Positions 1-5,694 of a stretch of 8,253 bases of DNA are shown piece after piece. The stretch covers positions 1 through 8,253 of the forward strand of contig NCCR01000273.1 of assembly GCA_002279765.1 (NCBI GenBank), given 5' to 3'. The DNA is from Verrucomicrobia bacterium 12-59-8 (GTDB taxonomy: Bacteria; Verrucomicrobiota; Verrucomicrobiae; Verrucomicrobiales; Verrucomicrobiaceae). Each line of letters begins with the position of its first letter. The stretch's first letter is position 1. The position numbers and the translations under genes were made by a program. A model generated the notes under the pieces. The model was not told the DNA's origin and did no database searches. It saw only the letters and a program-made list of their open reading frames with translations.

Positions 1-54
1 CAGGGCACGGTCTTTGAAATCATTGCTGTAACGTTTTCGATTCACTGTCTTCAT
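1..54 (-). CDS. IS3-type transposase OrfA, N-terminus only (runs off the left edge)
   Basis: Reading leftward from the ATG at 54-52, the visible peptide is MKTVNRKRYSNDFKDRAL, with no stop before the window edge. The basic start followed by KRYSNDFK and a helix (DRAL) is the usual opening of the helix-turn-helix protein OrfA of IS3-family elements (HTH_Tnp_1 type), which binds the IS ends and, by frameshifting with OrfB, gives the DDE transposase. An AAGGGA Shine-Dalgarno-like sequence (complement of 63-68) lies 8 bases upstream of the ATG, which supports this start. Only 18 codons are visible, so intactness cannot be judged. An IS66-type accessory protein has a similar N-terminus, but the adjacent DNA end fits IS3 better. 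Confidence 0.72.
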   Translation of the reverse strand, partial: MKTVNRKRYSNDFKDRAL

Positions 55-99
55 GGTGCTTGTCCCTTATTCCCTGGTCCAAGATTTTAGCGCACCTCA
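1..99 (-). mobile_element. End of an IS3-family (IS150-like) insertion sequence, inserted in a CRISPR repeat
   Basis: On the minus strand the sequence from 99 inward begins TGAGGTGCGC, has TTGGAC about 18 bases in, then the Shine-Dalgarno and ATG of OrfA. A 5'-TG tip with a TTGGAC block in the terminal inverted repeat and orfA starting within about 50 bases is the arrangement I know from IS150-like IS3 elements; this is recalled, not searched. The tip is set at 99 because base 100 is exactly where identity to the CRISPR repeat resumes. The other IS end and the target duplication (expected 3-4 bp, starting TGC or TGCG at 100) lie outside the window. Confidence 0.6.
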
Positions 100-116
100 T
101 GCGGCCCCGTTGAAGC
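100..116 (+). repeat. Truncated CRISPR repeat, 3' 17 bases, cut by the IS
   Basis: Bases 100-116 match positions 20-36 of the CRISPR repeat without a mismatch (TGCGGCCCCGTTGAAGC). Base 99 and everything to its left do not match. It is followed by a normal-length 37-bp spacer (117-153) and then the first full repeat. A gapped alignment could make this a decayed terminal repeat, but the coincidence of the match boundary with a TG-type IS tip favours interruption by insertion. Confidence 0.8.
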
Positions 117-1095
117 GAGTGGGGTGCCGGCGGCGGTGCCGGCGTGCATATGGCCTTCCGCACTCTCACGAGTGCGGCCCCGTTGAAGCATGCCGACGTG
201 TCGTCGAGCGCTGCTATCGCTCTCTCCCTTCCGCACTCTCACGAGTGCGGCCCCGTTGAAGCGATTCTCGTAGGGGTCGCCACCTTCACTAGGTGGTGAC
301 GGCCTTCCGCACTCTCACGAGTGCGGCCCCGTTGAAGCTCCACCTCGGAGCCGTCCACGGTATAGACGACCGTGCTGCCTTCCGCACTCTCACGAGTGCG
401 GCCCCGTTGAAGCGTCACCCGAGAAGACATCAATGGTCGCCGCCACCTTACCTTCCGCACTCTCACGAGTGCGGCCCCGTTGAAGCGATGCGGCTGTTGC
501 CGTAGATGCCAACGAAGTTGTCGCCTTCCGCACTCTCACGAGTGCGGCCCCGTTGAAGCTTGGTCCCGGTGGATACATGAGGCCGTCTTCTTGGTTCAAC
601 CTTCCGCACTCTCACGAGTGCGGCCCCGTTGAAGCATGGCCGCGCCATCCCAGCAGCAGCAAGCCAACATCCCTTCCGCACTCTCACGAGTGCGGCCCCG
701 TTGAAGCCATGTATTGCGAGACGCGCACGATGTCGCTCGCAAGCCTTCCGCACTCTCACGAGTGCGGCCCCGTTGAAGCGAACCGGCGAGAGTGTCGGTG
801 CAAGCCAGGGAGCGAACCTTCCGCACTCTCACGAGTGCGGCCCCGTTGAAGCCGCTGCGTTTGGCGCACGAGATGAGGGGAGAGGATGCCTTCCGCACTC
901 TCACGAGTGCGGCCCCGTTGAAGCCTTCTGGGCAGATGGCAACTGCTCAAACACCTGCTGCCTTCCGCACTCTCACGAGTGCGGCCCCGTTGAAGCGGTC
1001 TCTTTCGCAGCCTCTTGACAAACCTTCAACCTGCCTTCCGCACTCTCACGAGTGCGGCCCCGTTGAAGCCGGGTCATTTGCCAAGAGCAGTCCAT

Positions 1096-1129
1096 AAAAT
1101 AAAAACCTTCCGCACTCTCACGAGTGCGG
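1096..1129 (-). terminator. Possible antisense terminator formed by a repeat and its neighbouring spacer
   Basis: Read on the minus strand, the stem of the repeat at 1106-1141 (CCGCACTC, loop GTGA, GAGTGCGG) is followed after AAGG by TTTTTATTTT, supplied by the A-rich end of the spacer at 1070-1105. This is the layout of an intrinsic terminator for transcription running leftward through the array. It may be accidental. It would not affect transcription in the + direction. Confidence 0.3.
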
Positions 1130-1503
1130 CCCCGTTGAAGCGATTTGGAAGTATGCAGCACCCGCCAGACGGGCAGGTTCCTTCCGCACTCTCACGAGTG
1201 CGGCCCCGTTGAAGCAGATCCGGCTGCAGGATCCGGCAGAGCAGCTCCATGTCACCTTCCGCACTCTCACGAGTGCGGCCCCGTTGAAGCGTTGTAGCCG
1301 CGCGTGCCTGCCATGACTCCGCCCATGCCTTCCGCACTCTCACGAGTGCGGCCCCGTTGAAGCCAGCCCTCCCATTCCCAGTTTCTTCAGGCCTTTCACA
1401 CCTTCCGCACTCTCACGAGTGCGGCCCCGTTGAAGCCGCTGCCACGCCCTGACGCCACCCGCCGGAAGCGCGACCCTTCCGCACTCTCACGAGTGCGGCC
1501 CCG

Positions 1504-2970
1504 TTGAAGCCCGGCCCGGCGATAACGACGCTTTTCCGGCGAGCGCTGGCGATTGATGAGGCCGTGTATGGCAGCAGCCATCCTGATGTTGCCATCAGTC
1601 TAAATAATCTCGCCACAGTGCTGCAAGCCACGAACCGCTTGTCCGAAGCGGAACCATTGATGCAACGTGCGCTTGCAATCGATGAAGACGTTTACGGACT
1701 GGAGCACGTCAATGTAGCGCGGCACCTCGGCAACCTTGTGGCGTTGCTTCAGGCCACCAACCGCACGGCAGAGGCCGAGCCACTTATTCGTCGTTCGCTG
1801 GCCATTAACGAGGCTGGCGGCGGCGACAACCATCCAATGGTTGCCAAAGATCTCAATAGTTTGGCGCAATTGCTTCAGGGAACAAACCGCTTCGCAGAGG
1901 CGGAGCCTCTCATGCTACGGGCGTTGGCAATTGACGAAGCCAGCTTCGGCTACAATCACCCTACTGTCGCCCTCCGCGCCCATAATCTGGCGCAGTTGCT
2001 TCAGGCAACCAATCGTCTCTCAGAGGCTGAGCCGCTGATGCGGCGCGCATTGGCTATTGATGAGACGAATTACGGCACAGAGCATCCGAACGTCGCCAGA
2101 GACCTCAGCGGCCTCGCGCGATTGCTACAGAACACCAATCGCATCGCTGAAGCGGAGCCGATGCTGCGCCTTGCGCTGCTCATTGATGAGGCCGCCTATG
2201 GCAGCGACCATCCGAGAGTCGCCGTGCGACTCGTCAATCTCGCGCTTCTGTTAATGGACACGAATCGCCTCGACCAAGCGGAGGCGATGCTGCGGCGCGC
2301 ACTCCTCATTAACGAGGGCAGCTTCGGTGCCGTGCATCCCAAGGTTGCCACCAATCTGAGCAATATCGTGACACTGCTACATGCCACCAACCGAGGTGTC
2401 GAAGCTGAGCCACTTATACGGCGTGCATTGTCAATCGATGAGGCCAGCTTTGGAAAGGAGCATCCGTCGGTGGCAATCCGGCTCAACAACCTTGCCGCAT
2501 TGATGCAGAACTTTGGCCGTTCTGATGAAGCCGAACCCCTCATGCGTCAGGCGTTGACCATTGACGAGGCTAGTTTCGGCCCGGATCATCCGACTGTCGC
2601 AAGAGATCTCAACAACCTCGCGCACTTGCTACAGGCGACAGGTCGTGACAACGAGGCGGAAGTCCTGATGCGCCGTGCTTTGGCCATAGATGAAGCCAGC
2701 TTTGGCCCGGATCATCCAAGCGTTGCCAGGGATCTGAACAACATTGCGCGACTACTGCAATCCGCCAAACGTCTCGATGAAGCAGAACCCGTGATGAGAC
2801 GAATGATGGAAATCATCCTGAGAATAACGCGTGATACGGGCCATCAGCATCCCAAGCTTAGCGTGACGATTAGCAATTCCATCAATCTGCTCATGGAAAT
2901 GGGGGACACGGAGCAAATCGCGGAGGAAAAGGTTCGCGCACTGGCTGCACCCTACGGCGTCTCTTTTTAG
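1504..2970 (+). CDS. TPR protein (kinesin-light-chain type repeats), 5' end missing at the CRISPR junction
   Basis: The open frame can start only at a TTG (1504) inside the last CRISPR repeat, with no Shine-Dalgarno, so the true start is probably lost. Recognisable TPR sequence begins at about 1531 (LFRRALAIDEA), already halfway through a repeat. It then holds nine full 42-residue units of the form NRxxEAEPLMRRALAIDEAxFGxxHPxVAxxLNNLAxLLQAT, and a C-terminal cap with TGHQHPKLSV, ending at TAG 2968-2970. Such arrays are protein-binding solenoids. In bacteria they often form the C-terminal sensor half of NB-ARC/STAND, CHAT or other effector proteins, and stand-alone versions also exist. No signal peptide or catalytic domain is visible. 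The frame stays open upstream through the last repeat to a TGA at 1450-1452, so a fusion peptide of array-derived codons is possible if the array transcript is translated. Most likely a 5'-truncated gene or pseudogene; its partner domain cannot be known from here. Confidence 0.75.
   Translation: MKPGPAITTLFRRALAIDEAVYGSSHPDVAISLNNLATVLQATNRLSEAEPLMQRALAIDEDVYGLEHVNVARHLGNLVALLQATNRTAEAEPLIRRSLAINEAGGGDNHPMVAKDLNSLAQLLQGTNRFAEAEPLMLRALAIDEASFGYNHPTVALRAHNLAQLLQATNRLSEAEPLMRRALAIDETNYGTEHPNVARDLSGLARLLQNTNRIAEAEPMLRLALLIDEAAYGSDHPRVAVRLVNLALLLMDTNRLDQAEAMLRRALLINEGSFGAVHPKVATNLSNIVTLLHATNRGVEAEPLIRRALSIDEASFGKEHPSVAIRLNNLAALMQNFGRSDEAEPLMRQALTIDEASFGPDHPTVARDLNNLAHLLQATGRDNEAEVLMRRALAIDEASFGPDHPSVARDLNNIARLLQSAKRLDEAEPVMRRMMEIILRITRDTGHQHPKLSVTISNSINLLMEMGDTEQIAEEKVRALAAPYGVSF
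1633..2766 (+). repeat. Nine tandem 126-bp TPR-coding units
   Basis: Units start at 1633, 1759, 1885, 2011, 2137, 2263, 2389, 2515 and 2641, each exactly 126 bp (42 codons) with no indel. Half a unit precedes them (1531-1632) and a divergent cap unit follows. At the protein level they share EAEPL, RRALAIDEA, HP and LNNLA. At the DNA level neighbouring units differ at many synonymous positions, so they are old duplicates kept by protein-level constraint rather than recent copies. The last two full units are the most alike (SFGPDHP...VARDLNN in both). Confidence 0.9.
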
Positions 2971-3061
2971 TGGCGTAATGCGCTCGGCAACTGCAACCAC
3001 TGATCGAACTGCCAATGAGAATTACATCTTGTCCTCTATTGAAGGATAGGTCCCCCGACAG

Positions 3062-3112
3062 CCGCCCATTTCACCGTCGGCGTCGGAGGACTTAGCGGTG
3101 ACGGCGGGTTTT
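3062..3112 (+). terminator. Candidate intrinsic terminator after the TPR gene
   Basis: An outer stem CCGCC (3062-3066) / GGCGG (3103-3107) and an inner stem TCACCG (3071-3076) / CGGTGA (3096-3101), separated by a small asymmetric internal loop, are followed by G and TTTT (3109-3112). It lies about 90 bases past the TPR stop. The T run is short and the apical loop is 19 bases, so function is uncertain. It has no T run in the other direction and would not serve the convergent TIR gene. The rest of 2971-3155 shows nothing recognisable. Confidence 0.38.
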
Positions 3113-3155
3113 GCCGAGTTTACAGGCGATGATGCTGAGTTTGGGAGAGTGAAGC

Positions 3156-5585
3156 CTACTCCCCAGGATGCTTGTCGCATTCAGCAAAACTCGCAAGGGC
3201 CTTGGCGAGGTCTGGTGATGCGAGTTTGGTATAGATTTCGACAGCCAGAGCTGCGTGAGGCCTCGCCTCCACATGACGCCCCAAGCGCAACAATACTTTG
3301 GCAAGCCGCCGCGAATCTGCCGCGATGAACTCTTGATACCGTAAGTTCTTGGACAACCGCAGCGCTTCGCGGCCCAAGGTTTCAGCTGAATTCCAATCTT
3401 CCCGATGGATGGCCAGCTCGGTAAGATTGCCAGTCGCTGAGGCAATAATAACCGCATGTCCAACTTCTTTTGCGATTCGTAGTGCTTCCTTCAAATCCAT
3501 TTCGGCAGCTACAGATTCGCCGGCTAAAAGTTCAGCCGTGGCGAGCGCATTCGTGGCGACTGCAAGGTCCTTGGTTTCATTGTCCTCGGAACGGAGTAGG
3601 TCGCGTGCTTCCCTCAATGCATGAATGGCCGCATGGTGATTTCTAGCCAGACGATGGCCGCGTCCAAAAAGACTGAGGGAGATTGCGAGTTCACGTTTAG
3701 CTACCTTTGCACGACTCCAATGATCCTGGACACGTGTTGCCACCGCGAGGACGGAAGGGGCGTCTTTTCGGAAGTCATAGATGCATGCGACCTCATAGGC
3801 TCGCCAACCAGCCTTGAAGAAGTCGCCTGCTGCAATTGCGACAGATTCGGCTTTCCGGCTTAGCGCAAGGCATTCATCCCAGAAGCCATTGTAGTTGAAA
3901 AAGTCGTGGAGAGCATCGCACACCGTCTGAAGAGTTGCGTTGTCACCACTGATGAAAATTGGCAGCGCTGGAGCAATCGTAGGCCAGTCGGCCTTCAACA
4001 ACGGAAATCGGTCACGCTTTTCGCACCCATTCTCAATCATCAGCGTGCACGCACGGTCAGCGAGTCGATCTCCCATTTGCTTCACCACCTCAGGCCGCGC
4101 ATGGCGGACGAACTCGGCGACCATGGGGACGAGGGCGTATTTTTCTTCGCCGTCCTGGGGGACGACGATGGAGCGGTTGGTGAGGAGCTTGAGGGCGCGG
4201 CGGATGGTGGGTTCATCGACGCCGCTGATCTCGGCGATGGCGGTGACGGGGATGGGTTCGCTGGGGTAGCTGAGGGTGGCGACGATGCGCTCGTCCTCGG
4301 GGGTGAAGAGGGCGAGGAGGTCGCCGAAGATGAATTCGAGGGGATCATTGCCCTGCGGGCAACTGCGCAGGTGGGCGAGGGCGTCGGCGAGGGTGGTGCA
4401 GTAGCCGCTGCCGACCTGCCAGGCGGTCCAGGTGAGGAGCAGGGTGTTGCCGCCCGTCTCGGTGATGAGGCGGAGGCGGTCGGTCTCGGGAGCGGCGGCG
4501 AGGGCGGGGTTGTCGCGTGCGATGTCGGCGAGGGTCTGGAGGGCGGCGGTTTGATCGAGCTGCTGGAGTTTGAGCCGTCTGCCGGTGGCGATGACGAGGG
4601 GGCGGCTGGTGAGGAGGGCTTTGCAGGTGCGCGGGAGGTGGCCGAGGAAGGCGAAGACGCTGCGCTGGTCGGCGTCGGAGAGGGTTTCGAGGTTGTCGAG
4701 GACGAGGAGGGTGCGGGTGCCGGTGAGGGCGTCGATAAGGAGGCGCGGGCGCTCGTCGGCGGGGGCCTGGGTGATCTCGGGCTTCTGGAGCCAGCGGGCG
4801 ATGGCATCGAGCATCTGGGTGAAGCCGCTGACGGCGAAGGGGCTTTCGTCGTGCGGGCCATGCGGGTCCATGGCGGTCTGCTTGGCGGAGAGGAAGACGA
4901 TTTCGTCGTAGTGTCCGGGCGCGGCCAGCTCGGCGGCGCGGATGGCGAGAGTGGTCTTGCCCATGCCGCCCGGGCCATCAATGAGCGCGCCCCAGCCGGT
5001 GGCGTCGGGATGGAGGTCTGGGATGAGCTTGGCGAGTTCGGTGTCGCGACCGAAGAAGCGCTGGATGGCGGGAAGGTTGTTTCTCGGCAGTCCAGGAAAC
5101 ACTGGGGCGAGCACGCTTGTGTCCGAAGACTCTGAGGAAGAAGGGAAAGCGGGCTTGCGGGTCGGCTCGGCTGGCTTGATGCCATGAAGCAGATCCGCGA
5201 GACATTCGACTTCGGCCTTGCCGACGAAGTCGATATAATTGCGGGTTTTGTGCAGGTCGTTGAGTTCGGTCTTGGCGATGCGAACAGGGACGAGCAATGC
5301 TTTGGATCCACTCGGGTCCTTGGCGTAGAATACATTCCATTCGGACTGTCCATGCACGGAGGCCAGATAGGCCGGGGATAAAACCGCGATCATGCGATTG
5401 CATTGCTGCAGAGCCCTCTGCACTTGAACGGGCCAAGAGTTGCCAGCATTGAAGTGCCATTTCTGAAAACGAAAGCTGTAGCCGTGCTCCCTCAAATGAT
5501 GGGCAATCCATTCCGCCCAAGCTTCATCATTGCCGGTGTAGCTGATGAAGAAGTCGTAAGTGGATGGCGGGGAGGAAGACTCCAT
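3156..5585 (-). CDS. TIR-NB-ARC-TPR protein (bacterial NLR-like STAND ATPase), probable anti-phage defence
   Basis: An 809-residue protein, complete. TIR domain at about residues 8-135: YDFFISYTGND (betaA), QKWHF...W, and SPAYLASVHGQSEW, where Glu82 sits in the position of the catalytic glutamate of NAD-cleaving TIRs. After a Ser/Pro-rich linker (140-165), NB-ARC at about 175-420: Walker A GPGGMGKTT (204-212), Walker B LLVLDNLE (293-300), sensor TSR (326-328) and a GLPL-like TGGNTLLLTW. A winged-helix-like segment runs to about 500. The rest (about 540-800) is helical with degenerate TPR-like repeats, the presumed ligand sensor. In characterised relatives, ligand binding lets the ATPase oligomerise and the TIR depletes NAD+, killing or arresting the infected cell; that role is inferred here. 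All catalytic motifs look intact. The ATG at 5585 is chosen because the TIR fold starts directly after it; no clear Shine-Dalgarno is seen. Codons 170-500 are strikingly richer in G/C-ending codons than the two flanks. The gene is convergent to the TPR gene and lies 109 bp after DUF1501 on the same strand. Confidence 0.92.
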   Translation of the reverse strand: MESSSPPSTYDFFISYTGNDEAWAEWIAHHLREHGYSFRFQKWHFNAGNSWPVQVQRALQQCNRMIAVLSPAYLASVHGQSEWNVFYAKDPSGSKALLVPVRIAKTELNDLHKTRNYIDFVGKAEVECLADLLHGIKPAEPTRKPAFPSSSESSDTSVLAPVFPGLPRNNLPAIQRFFGRDTELAKLIPDLHPDATGWGALIDGPGGMGKTTLAIRAAELAAPGHYDEIVFLSAKQTAMDPHGPHDESPFAVSGFTQMLDAIARWLQKPEITQAPADERPRLLIDALTGTRTLLVLDNLETLSDADQRSVFAFLGHLPRTCKALLTSRPLVIATGRRLKLQQLDQTAALQTLADIARDNPALAAAPETDRLRLITETGGNTLLLTWTAWQVGSGYCTTLADALAHLRSCPQGNDPLEFIFGDLLALFTPEDERIVATLSYPSEPIPVTAIAEISGVDEPTIRRALKLLTNRSIVVPQDGEEKYALVPMVAEFVRHARPEVVKQMGDRLADRACTLMIENGCEKRDRFPLLKADWPTIAPALPIFISGDNATLQTVCDALHDFFNYNGFWDECLALSRKAESVAIAAGDFFKAGWRAYEVACIYDFRKDAPSVLAVATRVQDHWSRAKVAKRELAISLSLFGRGHRLARNHHAAIHALREARDLLRSEDNETKDLAVATNALATAELLAGESVAAEMDLKEALRIAKEVGHAVIIASATGNLTELAIHREDWNSAETLGREALRLSKNLRYQEFIAADSRRLAKVLLRLGRHVEARPHAALAVEIYTKLASPDLAKALASFAECDKHPGE

Positions 5586-5661
5586 GCACAGCCATTGTGC
5601 GACGAATCCCGCGCAGTGCGAGAGAAAAGGAAACTGCCCGGTTCCAAGTAACCTTTGAATT

Positions 5662-5676
5662 CACGAAGCCTTCGTG
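5662..5676 (-). terminator. Small hairpin between DUF1501 and the TIR gene
   Basis: CACGAA and TTCGTG form a perfect 6-bp stem around a 3-base loop, 18 bases after the DUF1501 stop. No T run follows on either strand, so it could be a weak or Rho-aided terminator, an RNA 3' end stabiliser, or chance. The remaining 5586-5694 interval shows no convincing -35/-10 pair for the TIR gene. Confidence 0.25.
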
Positions 5677-5694
5677 GTGAGAAGATTTCCACAC

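Larger units (their letters stand above)
100..1510 (+). CRISPR. CRISPR array: 19 perfect 36-bp repeats plus one IS-truncated repeat
   Basis: Full repeats start at 154, 227, 303, 378, 451, 524, 600, 672, 744, 817, 889, 961, 1034, 1106, 1180, 1255, 1328, 1401 and 1475, each 36 bp and, as read, all identical. The repeat begins CCTT, carries an 8-bp perfect stem CCGCACTC/GAGTGCGG around a TCAC loop, and ends CCCCGTTGAAGC. Bases on both sides vary between copies, which fixes the 36-bp limits. The 19 spacers are 36-40 bp and all different. Orientation + is inferred: the 3' GTTGAAGC after the stem resembles the 8-nt 5' handle (ATTGAAAC type) of many type I crRNAs. That points to a class 1, probably type I system, but subtype cannot be set without cas genes, and none is visible. 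No leader is present: the left end is an IS and the right end is TPR coding sequence. In the + orientation the newest spacers would be on the left, towards or beyond the IS. Confidence 0.98.

Noticed and set aside
1..99. The left 99 bases as a CRISPR leader
   Set aside because: They encode a transposase N-terminus with a Shine-Dalgarno reading away from the array, and a repeat is cut at their edge.
81..116. Left terminal repeat as an ordinary decayed leader-distal repeat
   Set aside because: The match is perfect to one side of a sharp boundary and absent beyond it, and the boundary coincides with an IS tip. Gradual decay would scatter mismatches.
53..1343. Many overlapping 60-130-residue open frames on both strands across the array, rich in repeated peptides such as FRTLTSAAPLK or LQRGRTRESAEG
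   Set aside because: They are translations of the CRISPR repeat. It is 36 bp (a multiple of 3) and open in most frames, so arrays like this create false hypothetical proteins.
1504..2970. TPR gene as the TPR-CHAT (Csx29-like) partner of a type III-E CRISPR system
   Set aside because: These are regular kinesin-light-chain TPRs, there is no CHAT protease domain, and no gRAMP/Cas7-11 gene is visible.
3906..5135. A 409-codon open frame on the plus strand, very acidic and glycine-rich
   Set aside because: It is the antisense shadow of the G/C-ending-codon block of the TIR-NB-ARC gene. The composition is an artefact and the minus strand carries recognisable domains.
4082..5353. A 423-codon minus-strand open frame rich in Ser/Pro/Ala
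   Set aside because: Out-of-frame shadow of the TIR-NB-ARC gene with no domain signature and low-complexity composition.
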